Assembly (NCBI GenBank): GCA_963971535.1 | Contig: OZ020588.1 | Location: 122,534,887 to 122,598,886 of the forward strand | Reading direction: 5' to 3' | DNA from: Notolepis coatsorum | Taxonomy: Eukaryota; Chordata; Actinopteri; Aulopiformes; Paralepididae | Length of the DNA: 64,000 bases | In this document: positions 24,213-34,740 of the stretch, piece after piece | Position numbering within the stretch: position 1 is the stretch's first letter | Layout of the letters: each line of letters opens with the position of its first letter | The notes under the pieces: generated by a model | Told to the model about the DNA's origin: nothing | The model's database searches: none | The model's input: the letters and a program-made list of their open reading frames with translations, nothing else | Program-made: the position numbers and the translations under genes

Positions 24213-27208
24213 TGCGCCCCCCCAGAATTCACAAGAACTGGCAGCATGAGCCGCTGAGGACCCCGTAAAATCCTGCCGAAGCGGCTTCGGGTGTCCAGAG
24301 TCTGTGTAGCGACGGGACCAGTCACCACCAGAGGGTGGTCTGAGGACTTAACGGCCAGGGGGAAACCCTGCGTCATGGCGGAACCCGTAGACCCCGGAGG
24401 GCGGTCTGAGGTTTTGATGGCCGGAGGGCGGCCGCGCGGCGGCGGCTGAGCTACAGGCACCGGACGGTCCAGGTCCACATGAGCCGGTTTCAGACGGTCC
24501 ATTGAAATGTGGTCCGGTTTCCCTCCTATTTCGACTACAAATGACTTGTCCCCTGTCTCCAGAACACGAAAAGGCCCCTCATATGGTGGCCGTAGTGGCG
24601 ACCGATGGGCATCCTGGCGGACAAAGACGTACTTTGCTGTATGGAGATCCGGTGGAATATAAGCCTGGGGCACAATGTGCTGTGACGTAGGCACCGGCCT
24701 AAATACCTTGGCATTGTCCAGGAAAACAGACCGTTGCTGGCCAGCAGACCAAGGCGTTGTGGTGTTGGGCATGAAATCCCCGGGGACTCGCAATGGCTGC
24801 CCATAAACCAGTTCGGCTGAGGAGGACTGAAGATCTTCCTTAGGGGCTGATCGGAGGCCCAGCATGACCCACGGAAGTCTGTCAACCCACCCATTGTCCC
24901 GAAGACTGGCCCTGAATGCGGCCTTCATTGACCTATGAAACCTCTCGCACAGTCCATTGACTTGAGGGTGATAAGCCGTTGTACGGTGCAGCTTTACCCC
25001 GAGACCCTGGGCCACAGCATTCCAGAGCTCCGATGTAAACTGAGGCCCCCGGTCGGAGGTTATATCCGATGGAGCACCAAAACGGGCAACCCAGGTGCCG
25101 ATGAATGCTCGTGCAATGTCGGCAGATGTAGTTGAAGATAGTGGCACGGCCTCTGGCCAACGGGTTGTCCTGTCAATCATGGTAAGGAGGTGGGTGCAAC
25201 CGTGTGATGGTGGCAGTGGCCCAACCAAGTCTATGTGCACATGATCAAACCGCCTCTCAGGCACTTTGAAAGGGGTTAGTGGGGCCTTGGTGTGGCGGTG
25301 TACCTTGGCCCGTTGACACTCTAGACAAGAATTAGCCCAATCCCGAACATCCTTTTTAAGACCGTGCCAGACGAACTTGGCTGCCACCAACAGCTGAGAT
25401 GGTTTCCTGCCCGGGTGAGAAAGGCAGTGAAGGGCGTCGAAAACACGCCTCCTCCAAGCGGCAGGGACAACAGGGCGAGGCTGCCCAAGTGAGATGTCAC
25501 ACAGGAGCGTAGAACCAGTGTCATTAAAAGAGATGTCCACCAACTGAAGACCTGTATCGGTGGTCCTACATACCTGCTCTTTGTCGGAAAGCTGATCGGC
25601 TGCCATCTGTGCATAATCAATCCCGAGGTGGACCATACTGATGATAGCACAAGAGAGGCAGTCGGCGACAGGGTTGTCCTTCCCGGCCACATGTTGGATG
25701 TCTGTTGTAAACTCCGAGATGGAGGACAACTGGCGTTGCTGGCGAGCGGACCATGGCTCTGAGACCTTGGCCATAGCAAAGGTCAACGGTTTGTGATCGA
25801 CAAATGCTGTGAATGGTCGGCCCTCCAACAGGAAACGGAAATGCCGTACCGCCAGATAGAGGCTGAGGAGGTCCCGGTCAAAGGTGCTGTAATTGCGCTC
25901 ACTGGCTCTGAGCTGCCGACTAAAAAAGGCAAGGGGTTGCCAGTGACCATCGACTAGCTGCTCATACACTGCCCCAACAGCATAATCTGATGCGTCGGTT
26001 GTGAGAGCGATCTGCGCCTCAGGTAATGGGTGCGCCAACATGGCCGCTGTAGCCAGGGCTTGCTTAGTGTTTTTAAAAGCTCCCTCCATCTCCTCCGTCC
26101 AGGTGAGAGTGAGCTTAGCAGGTTTGCCCTTGAGTGCCTCGTAGAGGGGCTGCATGAGCTGGGCTGCGCCAGGCACAAAGCGATGATAAAAATTCACCAT
26201 ACCCAAAAATTCCTGTAGTGCCCGGACGGTGGAGGGCTGCGAAAACTCGCTCACAGCCTGCACTTTCGATGGCAGAGGCACTGCCCCATCCTTTGTGATG
26301 CGGTGCCCGAGGAAATCAATTATTCGCAGTCCAAACTGGCACTTGGCTGGGTTAAGAATCAAGCCATGCTGACTCAGGCGCTCAAAAAGTGTGCGGAGGT
26401 GAACCATGTGTTCAGCCCTGGAGGAGCTGGCGATGAGGATGTCATCTAAATAAATGAACACGAAAGGCAGGTCCCTTAACACACTGTCCATGAGGCGCTG
26501 AAATGCTTGGGCAGCGTTCTTGAGCCCAAAAGGCATGCGGAGGAACTCAAAAAGCCCAAAAGGGGTGATTACCGCGGTCTTGGGAATGTCCTGTGACTGC
26601 ACCGGCACCTGGTGATAACCACGAACCAGGTCCACTTTAGAAAATATGACCTTCCCCGCAAGGCGAGATGAAAAGTCCTGAATGTGTGGTATAGGATAGC
26701 GGTCAGGGGTCGTAGCATCATTCAGGCGGCGATAATCACCACACGGGCGCCAACCTCCGGCGGCCTTTGGCACCATATGGAGTGGCGAGGCCCAGGGGCT
26801 ATTGGACCGGCGCACTATGCCGAGGCACTCCATCGCCTCAAACTCCGCTTTAGCAATAGCCAGTTTACCTGGATCCAGGCGCCGTGCACGGGCATGTACT
26901 GGCGGGCCTGCCGTCGGTATATAATGTTCCACACCGTGCTTAGCTGTAGCTGCTGAAAAAGTTGGCATGGTAAGAACTGGGAACTCAGCCAACATACTCG
27001 AGAACTCATAGGCAGTAAGGGTACTGGACAGCCTTGAGGAGCTAGAACCACTGAGTTCACATGGGAATGAGCTAAAAGTCTCTGCGCTGACCAAGCGCCG
27101 GTTTTTAATGTCCACTAGCAGCCCATGGACACACAAAAAATCTGCACCTAACAATGGGTTAGACACCTCAGCGGTAACAAACGTCCATGAGAAACGCTGT
27201 CCCTCCAA
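24188..27208 (-). CDS. CsRn1-like Gypsy Pol (end of PR, RT, RNase H, IN)
   Basis: 1006 codons without interruption. The first 25 residues are the end of the protease (LLGADFL). Reverse transcriptase: [11 protein letters not shown] (about 153-163), Asp in [12 protein letters not shown] (about 193), [15 protein letters not shown], catalytic YLDD (253-256). RNase [12 protein letters not shown] (Asp about 405) and VDHKPL, but the position normally Glu in FDRELL reads Asp (FDRDLL). Integrase: HHCC zinc region with the second pair in SCLECQRAK, Asp about 659 (HIDLVGP), Asp about 719 (TSDRGPQF), Glu about 755 (NGLCERFH), the DD35E pattern. The C-terminal tail is Pro-rich without a clear chromodomain. 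It is the largest intact retroelement frame in the window, though its element lacks most of gag. Confidence 0.93.
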   Translation of the reverse strand: MEGQRFSWTFVTAEVSNPLLGADFLCVHGLLVDIKNRRLVSAETFSSFPCELSGSSSSRLSSTLTAYEFSSMLAEFPVLTMPTFSAATAKHGVEHYIPTAGPPVHARARRLDPGKLAIAKAEFEAMECLGIVRRSNSPWASPLHMVPKAAGGWRPCGDYRRLNDATTPDRYPIPHIQDFSSRLAGKVIFSKVDLVRGYHQVPVQSQDIPKTAVITPFGLFEFLRMPFGLKNAAQAFQRLMDSVLRDLPFVFIYLDDILIASSSRAEHMVHLRTLFERLSQHGLILNPAKCQFGLRIIDFLGHRITKDGAVPLPSKVQAVSEFSQPSTVRALQEFLGMVNFYHRFVPGAAQLMQPLYEALKGKPAKLTLTWTEEMEGAFKNTKQALATAAMLAHPLPEAQIALTTDASDYAVGAVYEQLVDGHWQPLAFFSRQLRASERNYSTFDRDLLSLYLAVRHFRFLLEGRPFTAFVDHKPLTFAMAKVSEPWSARQQRQLSSISEFTTDIQHVAGKDNPVADCLSCAIISMVHLGIDYAQMAADQLSDKEQVCRTTDTGLQLVDISFNDTGSTLLCDISLGQPRPVVPAAWRRRVFDALHCLSHPGRKPSQLLVAAKFVWHGLKKDVRDWANSCLECQRAKVHRHTKAPLTPFKVPERRFDHVHIDLVGPLPPSHGCTHLLTMIDRTTRWPEAVPLSSTTSADIARAFIGTWVARFGAPSDITSDRGPQFTSELWNAVAQGLGVKLHRTTAYHPQVNGLCERFHRSMKAAFRASLRDNGWVDRLPWVMLGLRSAPKEDLQSSSAELVYGQPLRVPGDFMPNTTTPWSAGQQRSVFLDNAKVFRPVPTSQHIVPQAYIPPDLHTAKYVFVRQDAHRSPLRPPYEGPFRVLETGDKSFVVEIGGKPDHISMDRLKPAHVDLDRPVPVAQPPPRGRPPAIKTSDRPPGSTGSAMTQGFPLAVKSSDHPLVVTGPVATQTLDTRSRFGRILRGPQRLMLPVLVNSGGAHVGDNNGQ

Positions 27209-27399
27209 ACAGAACGTTCACCATAGGTCCGTATGTGACTGCCGTTGGCCGCCTCTAGTGGTGAACCCCGTACTCCGGCTTGTATATCCAAAACAGATGC
27301 GGGTAAAACGCTCACAGTGGCCCCAGTGTCGCACAAAAAACGCCGCCCAGAAAGTGTGTCTCTAATAAATAATAAACTGCCTTCATGGCCAACACTCAT
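27148..27399 (-). pseudogene. CsRn1-like aspartic protease
   Basis: The minus-strand frame contains LFIRDTLSGRRFLCDTGATV, a retropepsin flap region with the active site DTGA, then LPAS and [10 protein letters not shown]. It overlaps the start of the pol frame in another register, so a frameshift near 27200 separates protease from reverse transcriptase. Whether this is programmed or a mutation cannot be told from one copy. Confidence 0.85.
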
Positions 27400-27404
27400 G
27401 GCAG

Positions 27405-27647
27405 CTAGCGAGTGCTGGCCCTCTCGTTTCCCGACACCTTGGCATGGGGGTAGTTACATGGGGGTAGGCATTTTCTAGCCTTAGAGCCAAACTGTGCATG
27501 GTAGAAACACATACCTGTGGGCTTTTGTCTCTGGGCCGGGGCGGGGGCTCTGGACAAGGCAGCAACAACAGCAGGGGGTGGAGAGTCATCCACCTGGTAC
27601 ACAATATTGTTAGCCACCTGACACTGTTGTGTAGCAGAGAAAAACAA
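27405..27647 (-). pseudogene. CsRn1-like Gag, C-terminal fragment
   Basis: 80 codons ending the nucleocapsid. The zinc finger CFYHAQFGSKARKCLPPC has the C-H-C-C order of CsRn1-group elements instead of the usual CCHC. The N-terminal capsid domain is deleted; the fragment abuts LTR sequence. Confidence 0.85.
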
Positions 27648-27780
27648 ACGAATACGTCATCACGTCAACCCGTGTGACTACATAACGTCAATGCCCTCTA
27701 ACCACACCCTGTGCATAACATTGAACATGGAGGTGACAGAATATGAATGTGAATTCTATTGTCCATTATTGTCCCCCACA
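27646..27780 (-). repeat. 5' LTR of the CsRn1-like element, inner end lost
   Basis: Near-identical to about 24078-24212. The match ends at CAAACGAATACG, beyond which gag coding sequence begins at once, so a deletion removed the LTR end, leader and most of gag. Confidence 0.8.
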
Positions 27781-27786
27781 CACGTA

Positions 27787-28137
27787 TATTTGATTTTTAC
27801 ATTTTCTATTATTTCCCTGAGGCATAATACTCTATATATAATTGTTCTGAGGTCAAATAAAAGAGAAACAGTGATACATCTCAATACCTCCTAGTATCAA
27901 ATCACAACACATAACAGACCATCAAGAACGACAACAGTATTCCCTTGTGTGGCCTATGTATCATGCTGGTGTATCATTAGTAGCTCTCTGGTCATTCCCA
28001 CCCCTATTAGGCAGGCAGGGGAGGAGGGAGGATGGAGGGTATAGCAGCTGAATGGAATTTATTAAAGGGAAAAAAGTAAGAGGGATGGGAGGAGGGGATG
28101 GAAAAAAGTAAGAGGGATGGGAGGAGGGGATGGAAAG
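27787..28137. other. Non-coding spacer
   Basis: AT-rich, then purine-rich approaching the AAGG microsatellite, with a near-duplicate GGAAAAAAGTAAGAGGGATG segment (28067-28120). No gene seen. Confidence 0.45.
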
Positions 28138-28355
28138 GAGGAGGAAGGAAGGAAGGGAGGGGAAAGGGAGGGAGGGAAGGAGGAAGGAAGGAAGGAAGGG
28201 AGGGAGGAAGGAAGGAAGGAAGGAAGGAAGGAAGGAAGGAAGGAAGGAAGGAAGGAAGGAAGGAAGGAAGGAAGGAAGGAAGGAAGGAAGGAAGGAAGGA
28301 AGGAAGGAAGGAAGGAAGGAAGGAAGGAAGGAAGGAAGGAAGGAAGGAAGGAAGG
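28138..28355. repeat. (AAGG)n microsatellite
   Basis: About 150 bp of perfect AAGG (28205-28353) preceded by a degenerate GGAAGGGAGG stretch. All purine on the plus strand. Frames give Lys-Glu-Gly-Arg or Leu-Pro-Ser-Phe repeats. Confidence 0.97.
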
Positions 28356-29276
28356 GCAGACCGGCGGACAGACGTAAGAAAGAAAGGCAGGAAAGGAATT
28401 ATTGAGGTGGTTTGAGAGAAGGAGAAAGGGAAGGAAGAAGAAAAGATGAAGGGATGAAAAAGGGAGAGGTGATTTGAAAGACTGGCGCAGGTGGGCTGCA
28501 GTGCAATACAGGTGGCTGAGAACGAGGCACGAAGCAATGAATGAGTGTGCACGCACGTACACACACACACACACTCCATATTAGCACACGCGCAAATACA
28601 AATCCATCAAGCAGAAAACGGCAGTCAGTGGATATACGGCACTGTAATAATCACAGTGCGAGTCACGTATCAGCGTGTGCTTCCCAGCATGCATCTGTCT
28701 AGCTGAAGGCATTTCCTGCACCGGCACTAGAGTTAGTAAAGAAAAAGAGGACTAGACGACCATTTCATCACATGGCATGCAATCTATATGAAACAAACCA
28801 AACCAGGGATTACAGATTAAACTACAGATAAACTGTAACAGATTAAATGTAACATTCCTACCACATATTTTAGTGTAAAAACATAAATGTTCTAATTGCA
28901 ACAGCTGTCCTGTTGCAATTAGCATACGTATAGCTGGTTAAGGACTGGGCTGAGTTCTGGCCTTGAAGCATTTATAATTTAAAAGTGACTACAGTAGTGA
29001 CATCAAGGTGTGTGTTAGGAGCTGGAGACCATTGTAACTGTAATCCTTTGTCTGGTTTGTGAGGTGCTTGACTAGACTTGCTGATGAAGAAATGTGCATG
29101 CTCAGGCTCTACATGCAGAGGAAACGTTTTTATTCACCAACATTTCAGCCATCGCCTTCATTAGGGTCTCCCTTCACCCAAAATGTATAATTTGTATATC
29201 AATTACTCACCCCATGTTACCTTGTGTTCCTGAATAATGTTTTCCCACATGTCTCCACGGTAGCCATTCTTAAATT
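28356..29276. other. Non-coding spacer
   Basis: A short CA run at 28556-28573. Otherwise no coding motif, RNA or clear mobile-element end is seen. Confidence 0.45.
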
Positions 29277-29395
29277 TTTGTATCCACTTTTTCTCCTTAT
29301 TTTTCTATTTTTTCTCCCATCCCAATTTCGCCTCGCCAATTCTCCCTTCAATTCTCCCCTCCCCTGTCTTGAACGTTGCTAGACTATGCTGCCCT
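29277..29395 (-). mobile_element. tRNA-derived SINE, tail fragment
   Basis: It matches the tail-proximal part of the SINE at 54676-55026 (ATCCACTTTTTCTCC, CTCCCATCCCAATTTCGC, CCAATTCTCCC, CCCCTGTC). The tRNA-like head is missing. Confidence 0.75.
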
Positions 29396-29904
29396 GTCAA
29401 GGCAGACCACAGTAACTCAAAAAAAGTCAGAATTGAGTTATGAGTGAAATTGAACTTGTCAATAAATGTTTTATCTTGTGACCAAGTTTCAGATGTTATG
29501 GGGTTTTAAAAACTGCAGTAACTACAAAATCACACTCAAAAACCAGGCAGACCGCAGTCACTTCCAAACAGTGAAAAATGGCTTTAAAGTGTATTGACTT
29601 GCCATCCAAAATGTGTTATAGGTAGATAGATGATAGTACCCAGATTTAACATGTATTAATGAAGTAATCTTTAGGCATACAAAAATATGACATAATTATT
29701 TTAATTAACCCCCAAAAAGCAGATACTGCACTCTGCTGCACAGTTCCCTTAAATAATTATACAGGTAATGTACAGGCAAAGTGCAGTAACTTCAAATACA
29801 ATGTTGTTTTCCCTCCAGCTTTCATAACTTAACCTAGCCATTTTGAAAATGAAATTTAACACCTGAATATATTGGAATGATGATGATCCAAATAAAATGG
29901 CTAG
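29396..29904. other. Non-coding spacer with repeated GCAGACC segments
   Basis: The related segments AAGGCAGACCACAGTAACT (29399) and CAGGCAGACCGCAGTCACTT (29547), and an inverted-looking GCAAAGTGCAGTAACTTC (29777), suggest a degenerate unnamed repeat. AATAAAATGGCTAGGTTAAG occurs at about 29891 and its inverse AACTTAACCTAGCCATTTT at about 29826, forming a short inverted repeat just outside the DIRS element. Confidence 0.45.
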
Positions 29905-31175
29905 GTTAAGTTGACGAGTGGAGTGGAGTGCGCCCTGACGCCCCCAGGGGGATCCTGCCCAGCCAACGTGTAGCAGAGGGCAATGCCCTCGCACAACCAA
30001 TGGGACAGGCGCTGTTTTGACAGTGCCTTACCGGCACGAGAACCACTGTGACAGACAAAAAGCTGATCGGTAACCCTGAACTGAAGTCCTGAGTACGGCT
30101 GAGGTAAATTCCCAAAACACGGACAGGTGAAGGCCCGCATCTAACTCACTAGTGTGAGGAGGAGGACGAAACGCCTGAACCACAATATCCTGGGAGCGGA
30201 AGGAACTCCGGATATTCTTAGGCATGAAAGCAGGATTAGGTCGCAGAGTGGCACCGCAATCGACCCGAAAAGACAGGCACTCTGGACGTACCGAAAGAGC
30301 ACAGAGCTCACTCACGCGCTTAGCGGAGGTGACAGCCAGCAGGAACGCGGTCTTGAAAGACAGCTGTCCCAATGGCGCTTGCTCGAGCGGCTCAAACGGG
30401 GCCAAGGACAACCGACCGAGGACCAATTGAAGATCCCAAGTCGGAGCCAAAGAGCGTTGCACCGGCTTAACGTGTTGAGCGCCAAGCAGGAAACGCTTCA
30501 CAAGAGGGTGGCTGAACAAGACATTCCCCTCAAACCCCTCAGGATAGGAGGATATAGCCGCCGCATATACCCTCACCGTCGAAGCCGACAGTCTACCAAG
30601 GAGAGACTGGCGATAACCCAGGACAGCATCCAGGGGGCAGGAGACTGGGTCCCGGCCCCCCGCCTTACACCACTCTTGGAACATACGCCATCTGCCCGCG
30701 TAAAGCGCGACAGTGGAGGGAGCATGTGCATTCCGCATGGTATCAACCACAGAAGGGTCCATCCTCTCCAGACTTACCCTCCCACCAGCCACACCAACAG
30801 GCGTTGGCCCAACATCGGGTACTGGAACAGTGACCCTTTGTACTGCGAAAGGGCCGTCGCCGACCAAGGAATAACCCAAGGAGGAGCGACCAGAAGCTGG
30901 ATCAAGACCGGGAACCACACTGCCGTGCCCCGGTCCGGCGCGACCAGGATCACCGTCCTGCGCTCCCTCCGTATCCGCTCCAACAGCTGACCCAACAGCT
31001 GTACAGGAGGAAAGGCATACAGAAGACCGGGCGGCCATGGAAAGGTCGAGAAGGCATCCACCCCCAAGGGGGGATGATCTGCTCGACTGACTGAGAACCA
31101 CAAGGGGCACTTGTGAGAGCGTCGGCTCGCAAACAGATCTACCGAGGCCTCCCCGAACCGATCCCAGATCTGTCT
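29905..31175 (-). pseudogene. DIRS copy A: end of RNase H and tyrosine recombinase
   Basis: A minus-strand frame (31365-30028) starts with the end of RNase H: RTDSMTAAAYINRQGG, then LHIPGAENMGADMMSRGG. A recombinase follows: an N-terminal core-binding domain (VALYAGRWRMFQEWC, ASTVRVYAAAISSY) and the catalytic domain with its first Arg in LAVTSAKRVSELCALSV. After a frameshift near 30100 the next frame (30115-29906) gives the C-terminus (GKALSKQRLSHWLCEGIALCY), which should hold the later Arg and Tyr region. The enzyme would join a circular DNA form to the chromosome without a target duplication. Confidence 0.85.
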
Positions 31176-31177
31176 GA

Positions 31178-32467
31178 CTATGTCGAGGACCGCCCCGAGA
31201 CATCATATCCGCGCCCATATTCTCTGCACCAGGGATGTGGAGCGCCCTCAGACTGCAAGATGCCCATAGCCAAAGTTCGACCGCCGCCCGGAGCAGGCGG
31301 ATGGAACGAGTCCCACCCTGCCTGTTGATATACGCCGCTGCCGTCATACTGTCTGTCCTGACCAAAAACGTGCTCGCCTACCACCAGGTGGTTGAACCGT
31401 TTGAGGACCAGGAGGACCGCCTTCAATTCCAACACATTGATGTGCGGGGTAGACGGGCCAGCATGAACCTCCGTCCAGCTGCCCCCCACTGCGTGGGTCC
31501 GACACGTCCCTCCCCAACCCGTGAGAGAGGCGTCGGTGAAGACCGTGACGTGTGAGCGCCTGCTGCCCATGGGGACCCCAAGGGTGAGGATACCCAGCCT
31601 CTTCCAATGGGCGAGATCTCCCCATATGGACAAAGGAACCGTCAACCGTTTTCATTTGTCCCTCACCGGATCTATTCCCATAGAGAAAAACCACCTCTGT
31701 ATCCTCCTCATGAAGAGGAGGCCAAGAGGAACCACCGTGTGAGATGCCATCATACCGAGCAGACGCATCACTTGCAGCGCCCGGACCGTCCCTCCCAGAC
31801 GGAAACCCCAGAGCGTGCGAATGATAGACACCCGGCGCTGCTCCGAGAGGGTTACAATCATGGGCCTCGACCTCAACATCAAGCCCAAGTACTCCACCTG
31901 TTGACTGGGAAGAGGTGTACTCTTCTTCCAATTCACAGCAAAACCCAGCCTGGTGAGGAATTCCTGGCAACCTCCTCCGAACGACTGAGGAGTAGAATGT
32001 CGTAGAGATAGAATAGAACCCGTATCCCCCGACGACGTAGAGGCTCCAGCGCAGTCGCCACGCACTTGGTGAATGTGTGGGGAGCCAGAGAATAGCCGAA
32101 CGGCAGCCTCTGGTACTCGTACGCTACGCCCTGAAAAAGGAACCGTAGGAACTTCCTGTGAGGAGGGAAAATCGGAATGTGAAAATACGCATCCTTCAGG
32201 TCTATGGAGGTGAACCAGTCTCCCCTTCTGACAGCAAGCAGAAGGAGTTTGACGGTCGACATCCTGAACGGTCTCACTACAATCAACCGATTGAACGCGG
32301 ACAGATCCAGTATAGGTCTGACCCCCCTGTTTTCTTGGGTACCAGAAAATAACAGGAGTAGACGCCTGACAGCGCGTCCTCTCTCGGAACCACGACGACG
32401 GCCTGCTTCGCCAACAGAGATTGGATATCGTCGGCCAGGGCTGTCACTGCTTCTGACCCTGACAATA
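31178..32467 (-). pseudogene. DIRS copy A: reverse transcriptase and RNase H
   Basis: Several minus-strand frames follow each other with small shifts. RT begins LSGSEAVTALADDIQSLLAK and FLVPKKTGG (32467-32290), then DWFTSIDLKDAYFHIPIFPP with the first catalytic Asp, and LPFGYSLAPHTFTKCV (about 32200-32030). The active-site box reads FYLYDIL where DIRS elements have YLDD, so one catalytic Asp is now Tyr. Later, FLTRLGFAVNWKKS and VEYLGL (about 31960-31880), and RNase H with TDASLTGWGG and HINVLELKAV (31550-31400). Multiple frameshifts make it inactive. Confidence 0.85.
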
Positions 32468-32710
32468 CCCAGATAGCAAAAAATCGTTGAATCAACATTG
32501 TGTTTTTGTCAGGCTGATGATTGGAATCAACATTGATATCAGACATAGAAAATGGCATTGAAAGTGCTCGCTATGATCAACATGGAAAGAACATTGGATT
32601 TTCAACCAAAATTTAGAAATTTCAATTTGAAAGCCGACAATGAATCAACGTTGATTCAACTATGATATGAGGAACATTGAAATAATGTAGCATTGCATCA
32701 ACATTGATTC
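32468..32710. repeat. Left terminal and subterminal repeats of the giant transposon
   Basis: A 14-bp TIR followed by repeated GAATCAACATTG (32489, 32523), ATCAACATGG, GAATCAACGTTGATTCAAC (32642, palindromic) and GCATCAACATTGATTCAAC (32696). Both orientations occur. The right end (45140-45324) has TTTCAACATTG and the complementary AATGTTGAAATGG. Confidence 0.8.
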
Positions 32711-32754
32711 AACTATATATATATATATTGCATTATACATTGAAATAATGATAT

Positions 32755-33066
32755 TATTGAATGACCATTTCAGCACTTTTTCAACCTTCCTCTGTATGCT
32801 TTTAATATGCCTCATTAATAAAGAAAAATAATCACTTTACATCTAAATTATATTATTAGTTGTAGTTCCACCGGGAGCATGCTAAAAGGTGTCTACTAGT
32901 GACATTACTGCCATATGCCTGAATGGCAGTGATGTCACTGATAGACAGGCTTGGAGCAACCCCTGCAGAACTTTAAAACACCAAATAGAGCAAAGTGATT
33001 ATTTTTGGCTTAAATGAGACATATTAAAAACATACAGAGGAAGGTTGAAACATGCTGAAATGGTCC
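32755..33066. mobile_element. Fold-back MITE
   Basis: The left arm (32763-32840, with TTTCAACCTTCCTCTGTATG and ATAATCACTTT) is repeated inverted at 33062-32985. The centre is itself palindromic (GTGACATTACTGCCAT against ATGGCAGTGATGTCAC, 32900-32940). About 310 bp, no coding sequence. Confidence 0.75.
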
Positions 33067-33079
33067 ATATGCTTTACTG

Positions 33080-33251
33080 CAGTGGTTCTCAACCTTTTTA
33101 TACAAAGACCTCACAGGAAAAATATTTGGGGACTCCAAACTTGATTATAATTATGCCATTCTAGGTGAATATTCGAAAATATGTTGCAAGCTTGTAGATC
33201 GGCTATTTCGAATTTTTTTCTTCTTCAAGAAACCAAGGTTGAGAACAGCTG
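33080..33251. mobile_element. Small hAT (Charlie-like) MITE
   Basis: 172 bp. Ends are CAGTGGTTCTCAACC and, inverted, CAGCTGTTCTCAACC, the classic Charlie-type terminus. Flanks CTTTACTG and CTTTACGA match in six of eight bases, a decayed TSD. Confidence 0.75.
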
Positions 33252-33309
33252 CTTTACGACATGCTCTATGAACAAAGAAACAGACAATTTATTGCTTTAA
33301 CCATTTATT

Positions 33310-34060
33310 AAAGCCAATTAATTCGCATACATATTCTTTGAAATGCCTCTCTTTCTATTAGACTTCGATGCCAACTATGCACGTGGCTCCAGATCAGCTG
33401 ACATTCAGCTGACTCTCCCATACAAAAATGACAGAATAATAAGTTATTGAAAATATTCATACAGAACTCTGAACCTTCGCACATACATATTCTCTTTGAA
33501 ATGCCTGAGTTCAATTTGGATTTAGTATCACCAGGCGTGCATGAGAACAGATAATGAAATCTACTGTAATGTACAGTAGCTTTTTTATTTGATCAGGGTG
33601 GCACCATTGAAACTATTTAATGATGCGTGTCCCTTCTCTTTCTATTAGACTTCGATGCCAACTACGCACGTGGCTCCAGATCAGCTGACATTCAGCTGAC
33701 TCTCCCATACAAAAATGACCGAATAATAACAGTTATTGAAAATATTCATACAGAACTCTGAACCTTCGCACATACATATTCTCTTTGAAATGCCTGAGTT
33801 CAATTTGGATTTAGTATCACCAGGCGTGCATGAGAACAGATAATGAAATCTACTGTAATGTACAGTAGCTTTTTTATTTTATCAGGGTGGCACCATTGAA
33901 ACTATTTAATGATGCGTGTCCCTTCTCTTTCTATTAGACTTCGATGCCAACTACGCACGTGGCTCCAGATCAGCTGACATTCAGCTGACTCTCCCATACA
34001 AAAATGACCGAATAATAACAGTTATTGAAAATATTCATACAGAACTCTGAACCTTGAACC
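33310..34060. repeat. ~288-bp tandem array containing an exon-derived block
   Basis: About 2.5 units (CTCTTTCTATTAG starts at 33349, 33636 and 33925). Each unit holds CTATTAG followed by ACTTCGATGCCAACTACGC and GTGGCTCCAGATCAGCTGAC. In inverted orientation this matches the acceptor and first 40 bp of exon 9 of the DUF4806-like gene (38345-38286). The rest of the unit (GAGTTCAATTTGGATTTAG, GTACAGTAGCTTTTTTATTT) recurs once at 43788-43888 near the other end of the transposon. Confidence 0.85.
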
Positions 34061-34320
34061 CCTATAGAATCTTCCAGGAAGTGTTGTTTTCCAAAATTCC
34101 AACGCAGAATCAAATCTAAAAGTTAAATCTATCTAAAAACACTTTTACCTATTGCTAAACTAAGTATAATACTTCAGAGTATTATAGAGACACATTAGAG
34201 ATGTACATCTATATAATATATTCACATCCACACTATAAATAGCATCCATTAATCCATCATTAATCATCACTCCATTCAGACTACCGACTACTGACAACCT
34301 TCTGAACTTGAATAAGCATG

Positions 34321-34740
34321 CAAAACCAACAATTAGCATTTCAGGTGGCAGACTGCCTCTCCCGGGCGCACGTCAGCCCTGTGCACCCGGGCATCGACTA
34401 TGCTGCCATGGCTGCTGACCAGCTCACCGACTCAGACCTTCAGGCGTTCAGGACGGCTGTGACAGGACTTCGACTTGAGGCTGTGGTGTTTCACGACAGC
34501 GGCGCCACGCTCCTCTGTGACGTCTCCACTGGCCAGCCCCGCCCCATGGTTCCAACTGACTGGCGCCGCCGGGTATTTGACACCATTCATGCCCTTTCAC
34601 ACCCTGGGGTAAAGGCGTCGGTCAAGTTGGTAGGGGCCAAGTTCGTCTGGCCGGGCCTTAGGAAGGACGTCAAAGTATGGGCGGCCTCCTGTGTGGCGTG
34701 CCAGCGTGCCAAGGTACATCGTCACACTAAGGTCTGGAGG
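34321..34740 (+). pseudogene. CsRn1-like Pol fragment (end of RNase H to integrase zinc domain)
   Basis: About 140 codons matching the element at 24.0-27.8 kb from VADCLS through HPGIDYAAMAADQL, DSGATLLCDVSTGQPRP, WRRRVFD and the HHCC zinc region (H-SHPG then [14 protein letters not shown]). Plus strand, opposite to the other copy. It ends abruptly in the G-rich minisatellite, so the catalytic core of integrase is lost. Confidence 0.88.

Larger units (their letters stand above)
24045..27780 (-). mobile_element. CsRn1-like Gypsy LTR retrotransposon, minus strand, partly deleted
   Basis: The minus-strand order is 5' LTR piece (27780-27646), C-terminal gag, protease, reverse transcriptase-RNase H-integrase, polypurine tract, 3' LTR (24212 leftward). 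The Gag zinc finger is of the unusual CHCC form (CFYHAQFGSKARKCLPPC), a hallmark reported for the CsRn1/Kabuki group of Metaviridae-type elements. Most of gag, the primer site and the inner end of the 5' LTR are missing, so the LTR runs directly into the end of gag. A possible TSD CACGTA occurs at 24039-24044 and 27781-27786. The left boundary is uncertain because the LTR end is not the usual CA. Confidence 0.85.

Noticed and set aside
30154-30990. 278-codon plus-strand frame, and other plus-strand frames at 31607-32005, 46020-46487 and 48360-48830
   Set aside because: They are antisense to DIRS coding sequence, show no domain, and exist because of high GC content.
33636-34060. Additional genuine exons in the 288-bp array
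   Set aside because: The exon-like block is followed by unrelated sequence instead of the rest of exon 9 and a donor, and it lies on the opposite strand to the gene.
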